A stretch of DNA of 64,000 nt from Flavobacterium urocaniciphilum (GCF_900110615.1 NZ_FOEI01000002.1:434001-498000), one strand, 5' to 3'; shown: positions 32,044-40,535, counted from the stretch's first letter. A program made the numbers and translations. The notes: generated by a model not told the origin, from the sequence alone.

Positions 32044-32946
32044 TTAATCTGTTTTAAATTTATCTAAAAATAATGATAATTTTTTGGCTCCTTTTTCATT
32101 TAAATGATCTGCGTCATAAAAATCATTTTTGTTGTAATTATTTGAATGCATGAGATTTATGTATGTGCAATTTGAATTAGTTATAGCTAAATTGTTTATT
32201 ACTTTATGTGTTTTTTCTAACTGAATTTGATTTAAATTTTTGTAATATGAAGAATGTGTTGGAGTTGTGATAAAAATTATTGATATGTTTTTTTTATGAC
32301 AAAGACTGATGATTTTCTGTAGGGTTTTTAAATTGTCATCAAGCAAATCAAAATTCTTAGCAGTATGTTTTTTAGCAGTAAATTCTCCTTTAAATTCTTT
32401 TTTATCTTTAGAATTGAAATTGGTTCCCCAGCCTAAATTAGAAGAAGTTATGAATGATTTGTGTAATACATAATGTTTTATAGTTTTTTTAAGATTCGAT
32501 TTAATGTCGCTATTTAAAATTTCAAATTGATTGTTTAGATCTGTTTTTATTGGGAAATCATAATATAAAACATAATTTTTCATACGCCATTTTTCAATGT
32601 CAGTTTCCAAGGTTTCAAATAAACTGAAATATGAAATTGGTATGATTACTGTTTTTAAGTTTTTAAATTTAGATTCATAGGTTTTTAATATTTCATAATC
32701 TAAATCCAACGATTGGGAAACATAAGCAGCATTAAAGGTTTTTTTAGAAAAGTAATTAGGGTTTATGCCATAAAAAGTATGTGAACTCCCTAAAATTAAA
32801 GTGTTAATTTCACTTGCATTTTTATCTAAATATTCTTTTTTAAGTTGATAGTCGTTTGGAATTTTGCGTAAAGAAATTTCCAATACCAATAGAAAAATAA
32901 TAATTGGAAGTATGATTTTTAAAACATATATGAGAAACTTTTTCAT
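32044..32946 (-). CDS. Membrane-anchored SGNH-like protein
   Basis: A 300-residue protein with one N-terminal membrane helix (~5-25) and a soluble domain presumably outside the inner membrane. The domain opens with INTLILGSSHTFYGINP, where GSSH stands at the nucleophile (block I) position of SGNH hydrolases, and closes with NDFYDADHLNEKGAKKLS, a DxxH pair matching block V. This fits DUF1574/DltD-like SGNH proteins that modify envelope glycans; the substrate is unknown. I use the ATG at 32946, which overlaps the preceding stop as TAATG; the in-frame ATG at 32958 would add four residues. Last gene of a six-gene minus-strand operon. Confidence 0.7.
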   Translation of the reverse strand: MKKFLIYVLKIILPIIIFLLVLEISLRKIPNDYQLKKEYLDKNASEINTLILGSSHTFYGINPNYFSKKTFNAAYVSQSLDLDYEILKTYESKFKNLKTVIIPISYFSLFETLETDIEKWRMKNYVLYYDFPIKTDLNNQFEILNSDIKSNLKKTIKHYVLHKSFITSSNLGWGTNFNSKDKKEFKGEFTAKKHTAKNFDLLDDNLKTLQKIISLCHKKNISIIFITTPTHSSYYKNLNQIQLEKTHKVINNLAITNSNCTYINLMHSNNYNKNDFYDADHLNEKGAKKLSLFLDKFKTD

Positions 32947-33461
32947 TAAGAAATCCAATTGTTTTTATCCAATTTATATATAACATGTGTTTTTTGAGTT
33001 TCGCTTATTAAAACTTTATCCAATAAAATGGCACCTAATTTTTCAACAGCTTTTCGAGAGCGAAAATTCGATTCTCCAATATGAAAAATGATGGTATCTA
33101 CAAATTTAAAAGCATAATTTATCATTAGGTTTTTTACAGAACGATTGTAAGGTGTGCCCCAATATTTCCTATCGATAAAAGTATAACCTATTGCAACAGA
33201 TTTATCAGTTTCATTCAAGTCATAAAAGGAAGTTTTACCAATTACATTGTTGGTTTTGATATCAATAATTTTAAAACCAGAATGAAAATCAATAATTTTT
33301 ATAAAAAGCTTATAAAAAATTTCCTTTTTATATCGATCACTTTCTGGATGTTGTTCCCATACTAATTCATCTGAAGCAATGTGGTATAATTCTTCAAAAT
33401 CATTTTCCGAAAGTGGAACTAATTGAACTAAATCATTTGATAATGTAGGTTGAAGATGCAT
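32946..33461 (-). CDS. GNAT family N-acetyltransferase (RimJ/RimL type)
   Basis: A 171-residue acetyltransferase of the RimJ/RimL-like group. It begins MHLQPTLSNDLVQLVPLSENDFEELYHIASDELVWEQHP, a typical start for this branch, and has YTFIDRKYWGTPYNRSVKNLMINYAF in place of the acetyl-CoA loop, with ESNFRSRKAVEKLGA as the C-terminal motif. The usual GxG of motif A is changed to WGTPYNRS, as in several RimL-like proteins. Substrate unknown. Both junctions are TAATG overlaps (with the PD40 gene upstream and the SGNH-like gene downstream). Confidence 0.82.
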   Translation of the reverse strand: MHLQPTLSNDLVQLVPLSENDFEELYHIASDELVWEQHPESDRYKKEIFYKLFIKIIDFHSGFKIIDIKTNNVIGKTSFYDLNETDKSVAIGYTFIDRKYWGTPYNRSVKNLMINYAFKFVDTIIFHIGESNFRSRKAVEKLGAILLDKVLISETQKTHVIYKLDKNNWIS

Positions 33462-34378
33462 TACAATTTTATCTGGTATTTATAAATTCGACTCAAACCA
33501 TTTTCGTATTTATTGATTTCTTTTTCAAAATCTTCCATCGTTTTGAAGCCCAAATTAGTAGTCGAATTGCGTTTACTTGTAAAATATAAAGTCTCGGTTT
33601 TCGCATCGTAAAACGGACAATAATCCATTAAATTTGAATTGACTTCAAGGCCCATATTTCTAGATAAATCCCATTCGCCATTTTGATTTTTATAACTGAT
33701 AAATAAATCGCCACTACCTAAACCTCCAACTCTATTATAACCAGTGAAAATCAAGAATCTTTCATCTGGAGATACAAAAGCATTGAATTCATATCCTGCA
33801 GAATTAATATTTAAACCTAAAGTTGTGGGTTCAGAATACTTGTTGTTTTCCCATTTACTGAAAAATATATCGTCTTTCCCTAAAGATTTTTGCCCGTCGG
33901 AAGTGAAATAGATATTTCCGTTTTTAGCTAAAGAAGGATAAAATTCATTATTAGTTGTATTAACTGGAGCTCCTAAATTTTTTGGTTTCGACCATTCGCT
34001 TTTTAATGTTGTTCTTTCCACATACCAAATGTCATAATCTTTTGGTTTTGTAATAGAATCGTGTAAAGATCTATTGGAAGAAAAGTATAATTTTAATCCA
34101 TCTGCTGATAAAAAAGGTTCGATGTCTCTAAATTTTCCTGTGAAATTCATCAATTTTGGTTCGATCCATTTTTTATTTTCTTTTTTGGAATAGGCAATTA
34201 CAGAAACTTCTTCATTGGTATTTTGAACAGTAAAATAAATTTCATCTTGATTAGAAGAAAGTGCCAAATCTCTTACGTTGATGTATTTTTTCAGAAAATC
34301 AAAAGCAGCAACAGGCTTAGTCGTTTCTTGTGAAAATCCGAATACAGTTACAAAAAGTAAAAATATTTTTTTTATCAT
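33461..34378 (-). CDS. PD40/TolB-like beta-propeller protein, exported
   Basis: A 305-residue protein with a signal peptide (MIKKIFLLFVTVFGFSQE). The mature part is a beta propeller built from PD40/WD40-like units, visible as FLSADGLKLYFSSNRS, FYPSLAKNGNIYFTSDG, AFVSPDERFLIFTGYNR and CPFYDAKTETLYFTSKRN. Such domains occur in TolB and in OmpA-fusion proteins of Bacteroidetes; here it stands alone without a peptidoglycan-binding domain. Probably periplasmic and a protein-binding scaffold (inference). Overlaps the next gene by TAATG. Confidence 0.8.
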   Translation of the reverse strand: MIKKIFLLFVTVFGFSQETTKPVAAFDFLKKYINVRDLALSSNQDEIYFTVQNTNEEVSVIAYSKKENKKWIEPKLMNFTGKFRDIEPFLSADGLKLYFSSNRSLHDSITKPKDYDIWYVERTTLKSEWSKPKNLGAPVNTTNNEFYPSLAKNGNIYFTSDGQKSLGKDDIFFSKWENNKYSEPTTLGLNINSAGYEFNAFVSPDERFLIFTGYNRVGGLGSGDLFISYKNQNGEWDLSRNMGLEVNSNLMDYCPFYDAKTETLYFTSKRNSTTNLGFKTMEDFEKEINKYENGLSRIYKYQIKL

Positions 34379-34382
34379 AGTT

Positions 34383-34772
34383 TTATTTTTTTGAAGCTAG
34401 TGCAATTACATGTCCGTCAAAATCGGCTAAATAACCAACTGTATCGCCCCAATCTCTCGGAGAAATCGGATTAATTAATGTTGCGCCAGCGTTTAAAAGT
34501 CTAGGAAATTGTTCTTCTAAATTCTCTATAGTTAAATATAATTCACAGCGTGGAATTCCGTTTCCATTTTCTGGATGAGGTAATGTAGGAGAAACAATTT
34601 TTGCAATTCCATCATTAGGCATTAAACCAATTTTTGTAAATTCATTTAAAGTGAATTCAGTCATTCCAGGCACATGAAGCGTTGGTGCTTGCTGGAACAT
34701 CAATTCATAAAAAGCTTTGCTCTTTTCTTGGTTGGAAACGTATAGAATGAATTCTAAATGGTTGATTTGCAT
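34383..34772 (-). CDS. VOC (glyoxalase/bleomycin-resistance) family protein
   Basis: A 129-residue vicinal-oxygen-chelate fold protein with two beta-alpha-beta-beta-beta modules: residues 1-60 (LEFILYVSNQEKSKAFYELMF) and 74-127 (RCELYLTIENLEEQFPRLLNAGATLINP...VGYLADFDGHVIALA). Candidate metal ligands are H5, E77 and H121. The GxxxGYLADFDGHVIAL ending is diagnostic of the family. Substrate unknown; such stand-alone VOC proteins include glyoxalases, dioxygenases and resistance proteins. 4 bases from the PD40 gene and 3 from the YdeI-like gene, so part of the same operon. Confidence 0.85.
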   Translation of the reverse strand: MQINHLEFILYVSNQEKSKAFYELMFQQAPTLHVPGMTEFTLNEFTKIGLMPNDGIAKIVSPTLPHPENGNGIPRCELYLTIENLEEQFPRLLNAGATLINPISPRDWGDTVGYLADFDGHVIALASKK

Positions 34773-34775
34773 ATG

Positions 34776-35342
34776 TTATCTCGACTTTTTATTTTGTTCA
34801 CAAAGAGAAATAATTTCTAAAATTCTATTTTGTCTGGTTTCTTCTCTTTTTGCTTGATTGAGCCAATATAAGTAGCTTTTTCGATACGTTTTACTAAAAT
34901 TATGATAATTTTCTTCTGCAATTTTATTTTTGTCGAAAGCTGTTTGTAAATCTGATGGAATTTCTAAATTCTCTACGGCATCTAAGCTTTCCCAAGAACC
35001 ATTTTGTTTAGCAATTTCAATTTTTTTTAATCCGCTTTCGTGCATTAAATTATTGGCAATCAATTCGTCAATGTAATTTTTGTTGACTTTACTCCAAACA
35101 CTTTTGTCTTTTCTGGGTGTGAAGGTTTGTTTTCTGCGTTCATCATCAATTTTTCGAACGGTAGAATCAATCCAACCATAACAAATGGCTACTTTAACAG
35201 CTTCTTCCCATCGCATGCTTTCCATTTCGCTGTCTACTTTGTAAAAGATAAGTTCTACAACAGTATGTGTTGCATGATTTTCATGTAGCCATTCGCGCCA
35301 TTCTGTATGGTTTTTAAAATAGAGTAATGGTTTGTTCGTCAT
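34776..35342 (-). CDS. YdeI/OmpD-associated family protein
   Basis: A 188-residue YdeI-like protein. Key blocks are EWREWLHENHATHTVVELIFYK near the start, EAVKVAICYGWIDSTVRKIDDERRKQTFTPRKDKSVWSKVNKNYIDELI in the centre and FSKTYRKSYLYWLNQAKREETRQNRILEII at the end. The family (sometimes called bacteriocin-protection proteins) has no settled biochemical function. Cytosolic by sequence. Third gene counted back from the operon end, between the VOC gene and an exported unknown. Confidence 0.85.
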   Translation of the reverse strand: MTNKPLLYFKNHTEWREWLHENHATHTVVELIFYKVDSEMESMRWEEAVKVAICYGWIDSTVRKIDDERRKQTFTPRKDKSVWSKVNKNYIDELIANNLMHESGLKKIEIAKQNGSWESLDAVENLEIPSDLQTAFDKNKIAEENYHNFSKTYRKSYLYWLNQAKREETRQNRILEIISLCEQNKKSR

Positions 35343-35352
35343 TTTGATTAAA

Positions 35353-35934
35353 TTAATAAACCCAGTTATTTATGTAAGTGTAAAACTGGTATATACCATC
35401 AATCTTTTTTAATAAGATTGATTGACCGCTGTCGTTTCCAAATCGTATTACAATAATTGCATATGTTTTTGAAAAAGAAAAATATGGCCTAGTAACATAA
35501 ATTGGAAATTTAGACCAATTATTAAATCTATTATTGAAAGTATTTATTTCGTCTTTAAGAACTTGTTGTTCTTCAGGGTTTGTTATGTTTAATGATTTGT
35601 TTACTTTTTTAAAATTTAAAGTTTCAATGTTATGATCGACTAAATATTTTGATTTCAATTCTTCATTTGACCATAATTTGACTTGGTTGAAGTTGATAAC
35701 TTTAGGAAAATCATTTCTTAAAATACTATCATTATCCAAGTTTAAAATATTCGAATCGGATTCTTTTATTTTGTGTTTTAATTCTGTGTAAACATCACCA
35801 CCCATATTAAAATTCAAAGGAATGTTACTAAAAATAAAACCTTTGTTTTTTAATATAGAATCTAAAACGATATTTTCCTGGGTAAAAGCAATATTTATAA
35901 AGAATAAAAATATAATCAGACTTAATTTTTTCAT
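35353..35934 (-). CDS. Exported protein of unknown function
   Basis: A 193-residue protein I do not recognise. It has a clear signal peptide (MKKLSLIIFLFFINIAFTQE) and no lipobox, so it is probably periplasmic or secreted. The mature part is mixed alpha/beta with many Asn and Lys and ends in a beta-rich region (IYVTRPYFSFSKTYAIIVIRFGNDSGQSILLKKIDGIYQFYTYINNWVY). Its LWSNEELKSKY and RPYFSF segments suggest a small all-beta fold, but no family can be named. It is the first gene of the six-gene minus-strand cluster that runs to 32044. Confidence 0.65.
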   Translation of the reverse strand: MKKLSLIIFLFFINIAFTQENIVLDSILKNKGFIFSNIPLNFNMGGDVYTELKHKIKESDSNILNLDNDSILRNDFPKVINFNQVKLWSNEELKSKYLVDHNIETLNFKKVNKSLNITNPEEQQVLKDEINTFNNRFNNWSKFPIYVTRPYFSFSKTYAIIVIRFGNDSGQSILLKKIDGIYQFYTYINNWVY

Positions 35935-35951
35935 GTTTAATATTTTTTCAA

Positions 35952-35990
35952 ATAAAAAAATCCTGCAGTGTTCAATATTCTTACAGGATT
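35952..35990 (-). terminator. Terminator after sodC
   Basis: AATCCTG pairs with CAGGATT around an 18-base loop, followed on the minus strand by seven T residues. Its arms are near copies of the terminator upstream of sodC at 36562-36599. Confidence 0.65.
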
Positions 35991-36003
35991 GATTTGTTGT
36001 AAA

Positions 36004-36528
36004 TTATCTAATTATAGCCGAACAAGCAATTCTTCCACCAGCATTTCCAGTTGGTTGTGTAACGAAATCATCGGCATTTTGATGTACAATTAAACCTTTG
36101 TTTAAAATGTCTTTGGTTTGATCGCCACATCCAATGCACCATTCGTCAGTTTCTAAAGAAATAAAGCCATGTCCGTTTTGGTCGGCTTCGAAATTTCCTA
36201 TATCACCTTTATGGCATTCGCCAGAATTCCATTTTCCGTGTTTTTTGAAAGTTGGATTCCAATGTCCTCCAGAAGATGCAGCATCAACGCTTGAACAATC
36301 TGCTTTTTCATGTATGTGAATAGCGTGTGTTCCAGGTGTAAGTCCTGAAATATGTGCCTCAAATCTTACTTTCCCATTTTTCTCTTTAAATGTTGCAAAA
36401 CCAGAAACATTACTGTTGCTTTTTGGTTCTAAAGTAATTTTCAATTCGTTTCCAATTGTATCGGTTGATGGTTTGCAACTGCTTATTACCATACATAATA
36501 ATCCGATTCCTAAATATAAAGTTTTCAT
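36004..36528 (-). CDS. sodC: Cu/Zn superoxide dismutase lipoprotein
   Basis: A 174-residue Cu/Zn SOD converting superoxide to oxygen and hydrogen peroxide in the periplasm. A lipoprotein signal ends VISSC18. Metal ligands are readable: Cu by H71, H73 (HAIHIHE), H89 and H149 (VHQNADDF); Zn by H89 (GGHWNP), H97, H106 and D109 (CHKGDIGNF). The disulfide pair is C78/C169 (ADCSS, RIACSAI) and Arg166 in AGGRI guides superoxide. Extra cysteines C105, C131 and C134 (EWCIGCGDQ) form a CxxC not found in the usual enzyme. Flanked by two related terminators. Confidence 0.92.
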   Translation of the reverse strand: MKTLYLGIGLLCMVISSCKPSTDTIGNELKITLEPKSNSNVSGFATFKEKNGKVRFEAHISGLTPGTHAIHIHEKADCSSVDAASSGGHWNPTFKKHGKWNSGECHKGDIGNFEADQNGHGFISLETDEWCIGCGDQTKDILNKGLIVHQNADDFVTQPTGNAGGRIACSAIIR

Positions 36529-36561
36529 AATTCGTCAATTAAAATAATAGTTAAAGGTAAT

Positions 36562-36599
36562 AAAAAAATCCTGTAAGAATTTTACTTTCTTACAGGATT
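36562..36599 (-). terminator. Terminator after htpG
   Basis: A 13 bp perfect stem (AATCCTGTAAGAA with TTCTTACAGGATT) and seven T residues on the minus strand, 22 bases after the stop codon at 36622. Confidence 0.92.
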
Positions 36600-36621
36600 C
36601 TGAATTTATAAAAGTGATTTT

Positions 36622-38505
36622 TTATTTCAACGTTTCAAAACTTCTTTTCACAAAAGCTGTTAGTTCTTCACCTTTTAATAAACCTTGCGATAATTTTGCC
36701 AAATCTAAAGCGTTTTTAACTAATTCTTTCTGAGCTGATTCATCTGCGTTTAAGATAGTAGTCGCTAATTCTGAGTTTGAGTTCACTACTAAATTATACA
36801 TTTCAGGGAAATTGCCCATTCCGAACATTCCGCCACCGCCAGTTTGACTCATTTCTTTCATTCTTCTCATGAATTCTGGTTGTGTAATAATAAAAGGAGA
36901 AGAAGTGCTGTCTAATGCTTCTAATTGAACAGTATAATTTTCTTTTGGAACAATTGTTTCTAAAGTCGTTTTCAATTTTTCTTTTTCTTCTTCCGATAAT
37001 TTAGAAATTTGTTCGTCTTCTTTCTTAATTAATTTATCGATATGATCTGCATCTACACGAGCAAAAGTTAAGTTCTCATTATCAGCTTCTAATTTTTGAA
37101 TTAAATGCGAAACAATAGGAGAATCTAATAGTAAAACTTCATAACCTTTTTCTTTAGCAATGTCAATATAACTGTGTTGTGCATCTTTATCAGAAGCATA
37201 TAACACAACTAATTTGCCATCTTTATCTGTTTGATTAGCAGTAATGGCTTCTTTTAATTCTGCCAAAGTATAATATTTGTTATCTGTAGTTGGATACAAT
37301 ACGAAATCGCCAGCTTTTTCATAAAACTTTGGCTCAGAAAGCATTCCGTATTCTAAAACTACTTTAATATCGTTCCATTTTGCTTCAAAATCTTCACGGT
37401 TTTCATTGAATAACGATTTTAATTTATCGGCAACTTTACGTGTAATGTAATTTGAAATCTTCTTAACATTTCCATCAGCTTGTAAATACGAACGAGATAC
37501 GTTTAATGGAATATCTGGAGAATCAACAACACCTTTTAGCATCATCAAAAATTCTGGAACGATTCCTTCTACATTATCAGTAACAAAAACCTGATTTTGA
37601 TATAATTGAATTTTGTCTTTTTGAATTTGTAAATCAGCCGCTAATTTTGGGAAATATAAAATTCCTGTCAAGTTAAAAGGATAATCTACATTTAAATGAA
37701 TGTTGAATAAAGGTTCTTCAAATTGCATTGGATACAATTCTCTGTAAAAACTTTTATAATCTTCATCTTTTAAATCAGAAGGTTGTTTCGTCCAAGCCGG
37801 ATTTGTATTATTGATAAAGTTATCTACATCGATGTATTCTGGTTTGTAATCGTCTCCTGCATTTTCAGGTTTTGGAAGCGCTTCTTTTTTAGTGCCAAAT
37901 TTAATCGGAATAGGCATGAACTTATTGTACTTAGTCAACAATTCACGGATTTTAAACTCTTCTAAAAACTCTAAAGAATCTTCTGCAATATGAAGAATAA
38001 TTTCTGTTCCTCTATCCGTTTTTGTATGTGCTTCTAATGTGAATTCAGGGCTACCATCACATGTCCAATGAGCAGCTGGCTCATCTTTAAATGATTTTGT
38101 AATGATTTCCACTTTTTCAGCTACCATAAAAGCCGAGTAAAATCCTAATCCGAAATGACCAATAATTCCAGCGTCTTTAGCAGAATCTTTGTATTTGTCA
38201 AGGAATTCTTCTGCACCTGAAAAAGCAACCTGATTGATATATTTTTCAACTTCATCAGCCGTCATACCTAAACCTTGATCGATAATGTGAAGTTTTTTCC
38301 CTTCTTTGTCTATTTTGATTTCAATAATCGGATTTCCATATTCTGTTTTAGCTTCACCAATACTTGTTAAATGTTTTAATTTTAAAGTTGCATCGGTAGC
38401 ATTTGAAACCAATTCGCGTAAGAAAATTTCATGATCACTATATAGAAATTTCTTAATTAAGGGAAAGATGTTTTCTACTGAAACATTAATTTTTCCTGTT
38501 GACAT
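36622..38505 (-). CDS. htpG: Molecular chaperone HtpG (Hsp90)
   Basis: A 627-residue bacterial Hsp90, a dimeric ATP-dependent cytosolic chaperone. The N-terminal GHKL ATPase has IFLRELVSNATDATLKL (catalytic Glu and Mg-binding Asn), IDQGLGMTADEV and GHFGLGFYSAFMV (the ATP lid). The middle domain has the conserved Arg in SRSYLQADGNVKKISNYITRKVADKL, and the C-terminal dimerisation domain ends AFVKRSFETLK. Full length and collinear with E. coli HtpG. Monocistronic; I saw no CIRCE-like operator upstream. Confidence 0.95.
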   Translation of the reverse strand: MSTGKINVSVENIFPLIKKFLYSDHEIFLRELVSNATDATLKLKHLTSIGEAKTEYGNPIIEIKIDKEGKKLHIIDQGLGMTADEVEKYINQVAFSGAEEFLDKYKDSAKDAGIIGHFGLGFYSAFMVAEKVEIITKSFKDEPAAHWTCDGSPEFTLEAHTKTDRGTEIILHIAEDSLEFLEEFKIRELLTKYNKFMPIPIKFGTKKEALPKPENAGDDYKPEYIDVDNFINNTNPAWTKQPSDLKDEDYKSFYRELYPMQFEEPLFNIHLNVDYPFNLTGILYFPKLAADLQIQKDKIQLYQNQVFVTDNVEGIVPEFLMMLKGVVDSPDIPLNVSRSYLQADGNVKKISNYITRKVADKLKSLFNENREDFEAKWNDIKVVLEYGMLSEPKFYEKAGDFVLYPTTDNKYYTLAELKEAITANQTDKDGKLVVLYASDKDAQHSYIDIAKEKGYEVLLLDSPIVSHLIQKLEADNENLTFARVDADHIDKLIKKEDEQISKLSEEEKEKLKTTLETIVPKENYTVQLEALDSTSSPFIITQPEFMRRMKEMSQTGGGGMFGMGNFPEMYNLVVNSNSELATTILNADESAQKELVKNALDLAKLSQGLLKGEELTAFVKRSFETLK

Positions 38506-38633
38506 AATTATAAATTATTTAATTAAACATTTTTACGAAAATGGAATAGTCAAATTAAATACCAAACGAATATATTGTGACAAATTGTCTGATGTTTATT
38601 TGAAATTAATGTGACTTATAAAATAAATTTCGA

Positions 38634-38641
38634 TAACTTTG
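38634..38641 (+). promoter_or_regulatory. -7 promoter element for the lipocalin-like/OmpA operon
   Basis: TAACTTTG, exact TAnnTTTG, 27 bases before the ATG at 38669. Confidence 0.55.
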
Positions 38642-38668
38642 TAAGACTAATACTAAAATAATAACTCT

Positions 38669-39151
38669 ATGAAAAAAACTGTATTTATTATGGTTATGTC
38701 GATTTTAGCATTGGCATGTAAGCCTCAACAATCGGTAACTAGTACAAAATTGGACAATAAGTCGGAAAGAATGATTAAAGGAGATTGGATTATTTCTTCT
38801 GTAAAATATGTTGGTTCAGATGTATTTAAGGTTACTTCATTTAACATAGCAGATTCTAAATGCTTCGAAGAAAGTTTATGGACGTTTGTGTCGAATAACA
38901 ATACTGGAGAAATGGTTTTAAATAAAGCAAATTGTGCTGCTTATGGAAGTCAGATTACTTGGTATGTTAATAAAGACGGGAACTTTGTTATGAAGTTTTT
39001 AAGTGAAGGTCTAAAAGCGAAGCACACGCCAAGTGGTTATGTTTTAAGAATTGCCAATCAAACAGAAACGTCGTTTCAATTAATCGATAGAGCTGCTGTA
39101 GGAAGTAATAGTGCAGAAATAGTATATCAATTTGAAAAAATGAGTAATTAA
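38669..39151 (+). CDS. Lipocalin-like lipoprotein
   Basis: A 160-residue lipoprotein (signal ending SILALAC17). The body MIKGDWIISSVKYVGSD...SLWTFVSNNNTGEMVLNK...ITWYVNKDGNFVMKFL...GYVLRIANQTETSFQLIDR is an eight-strand pattern typical of the lipocalin-like domain found in many Bacteroidetes lipoproteins. Ligand unknown; envelope-anchored. Two bases separate it from the OmpA-family gene, so both are one operon, a pairing common in flavobacteria. Confidence 0.8.
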   Translation: MKKTVFIMVMSILALACKPQQSVTSTKLDNKSERMIKGDWIISSVKYVGSDVFKVTSFNIADSKCFEESLWTFVSNNNTGEMVLNKANCAAYGSQITWYVNKDGNFVMKFLSEGLKAKHTPSGYVLRIANQTETSFQLIDRAAVGSNSAEIVYQFEKMSN

Positions 39152-39153
39152 TT

Positions 39154-39849
39154 ATGAAAAAGAATATTGCAATCGGATTGAGTTTAGTGTTACTAAGTTC
39201 GTCTTGTTTTACAAGTTGTAAAGCCGTTAAAAATTCAAATAACACTCAAAAAGGTGCTGTAATTGGTGCCGCAGGTGGTGCTGTTTTAGGAGCTGTTTTG
39301 GGTAATAATTTAGGAAAAGGTGGAAAAGGAGCTTTAGGTGCTGTTATCGGTGGTGTTGTAGGTGGTGTTGCTGGTGGATTAATTGGAAGAAAAATGGATA
39401 AGCAAGCACGTGAAATTCAAGAACAATTACCAGGAGCACAAGTTGAAAGAGTAGGAGAAGGGATTAAATTAGTTTTAGGTGAAAATGCAGTTCGTTTCGA
39501 TTTTAATAAATCTACATTAACTTCTACAGCTAAAGCCAATTTAGATAAATTAGTTCCTGTTTTTAAAAATTATCCAGATACGGATATTAAAATTTACGGT
39601 TATACTGATAGTAAAGGAGAAGACGCTTATAATTTAAATTTATCGGATCAAAGAGCTGCAGCTGTTAAAAGTTATTTATCTAGCAAAGGTTTAGTGAGTT
39701 CTCGTTTTACAATTATGGGAATGGGTGAAGCAGATCCTGTAGATTCAAATGAAACAGAAGCAGGAAGAGCAAACAATAGAAGAGTAGAGTTTGCTATTTT
39801 AGCCAATGATAAAATGATTGAAGATGCTAAGAAAGAAGCAGGAAACTAA
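39154..39849 (+). CDS. OmpA family lipoprotein with glycine zipper
   Basis: A 231-residue protein. The signal ends in SSSC or FTSC (either Cys could be lipidated). Residues ~33-80 are a glycine-zipper segment (AVIGAAGGAVLGAVLGNNLGKGG, ALGAVIGGVVGGVAGGLIG) that probably sits in the outer membrane. Residues ~108-220 form an OmpA_C domain binding peptidoglycan: VRFDFNKSTLT, KIYGYTDSKGEDAYNLNLSDQRAAAVKSYL and EAGRANNRRVEFAI carry the diaminopimelate-binding Asp and Arg. Role: linking outer membrane and cell wall. Operon with the lipocalin-like gene and a bidirectional terminator. Confidence 0.9.
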   Translation: MKKNIAIGLSLVLLSSSCFTSCKAVKNSNNTQKGAVIGAAGGAVLGAVLGNNLGKGGKGALGAVIGGVVGGVAGGLIGRKMDKQAREIQEQLPGAQVERVGEGIKLVLGENAVRFDFNKSTLTSTAKANLDKLVPVFKNYPDTDIKIYGYTDSKGEDAYNLNLSDQRAAAVKSYLSSKGLVSSRFTIMGMGEADPVDSNETEAGRANNRRVEFAILANDKMIEDAKKEAGN

Positions 39850-39873
39850 AATCTGCTTTTAACTTTTGAACAT

Positions 39874-39906
39874 AAAAAAAGAGGAACATTGTTCCTCTTT
39901 TTTTTA
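39874..39906 (+). terminator. Bidirectional terminator
   Basis: GAGGAAC pairs with GTTCCTC, extended by long A and T tracts on both sides, between the convergent OmpA-family and beta-barrel genes. Confidence 0.9.
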
Positions 39907-39919
39907 TTATAAATATAAA

Positions 39920-40510
39920 TTATTCACCGAATTTATAGGCAACACCAATTGAAGCATTATACATAATTCCGGTAAATGAATTTGGTGCTTGAGTGTAAGC
40001 TAATTCACCGTTGAAAAAATAATGCTGTGAAACATTAAACAATGCTGAAAAATCAGCTGTTAAATATAGTTTTTCTGCCACTTCAAATCTTGGAGTAATT
40101 CCAATTACAACATTAAATAAATGGTCAGTATTTACATATTCTGGTATATCTGATTTTAAAACTGAAACACCACCACCTGCATGTGCAATTACATTAAAAG
40201 GTTTTAATGCTGCACGAGTATCTGCTAAAGTACTAAGGTTAATAACTCCTTGAGCAGTAAATCTTGTATTGGTTGTTCCTGTTTTCATCCCTCTTAAATC
40301 ATTTTGAATAGAAAATTCATCCATTCCAAAATCGACTTTAGCTCCGAAAACTTCATCAAAATCATAAGTTACACCTGCTCCAATATGAGTCATGCCGTTA
40401 TATTTTGGATCATAAGATCCATTTAAACCATAATTGACTTCAATACCATATTGCGCACTCGCGAAAAAAGAACTAGAAACTAGTAGTAAAGTAAATATTT
40501 TTTTAATCAT
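39920..40510 (-). CDS. Outer membrane beta-barrel protein
   Basis: A 196-residue protein with a signal peptide (MIKKIFTLLLVSSSFFASAQ) followed by alternating amphipathic strands that start YGIEVNYGLNGSYDP and end YNASIGVAYKFGE, consistent with an eight-stranded OmpA/OmpW-like barrel. Gly and aromatic residues at strand ends and the absence of Cys support this. Function unknown. Divergent from the ABC gene with only 60 bases between coding regions. Confidence 0.8.
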   Translation of the reverse strand: MIKKIFTLLLVSSSFFASAQYGIEVNYGLNGSYDPKYNGMTHIGAGVTYDFDEVFGAKVDFGMDEFSIQNDLRGMKTGTTNTRFTAQGVINLSTLADTRAALKPFNVIAHAGGGVSVLKSDIPEYVNTDHLFNVVIGITPRFEVAEKLYLTADFSALFNVSQHYFFNGELAYTQAPNSFTGIMYNASIGVAYKFGE

Positions 40511-40527
40511 TGTTAGTTAATTTTTAA

Positions 40528-40535
40528 TAATTTTG
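40528..40535 (+). promoter_or_regulatory. -7 promoter element that fixes the ABC gene start
   Basis: TAATTTTG, exact TAnnTTTG. Transcription would begin near 40540, downstream of the in-frame GTG at 40537, so the ATG at 40573 is the usable start. Confidence 0.55.
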
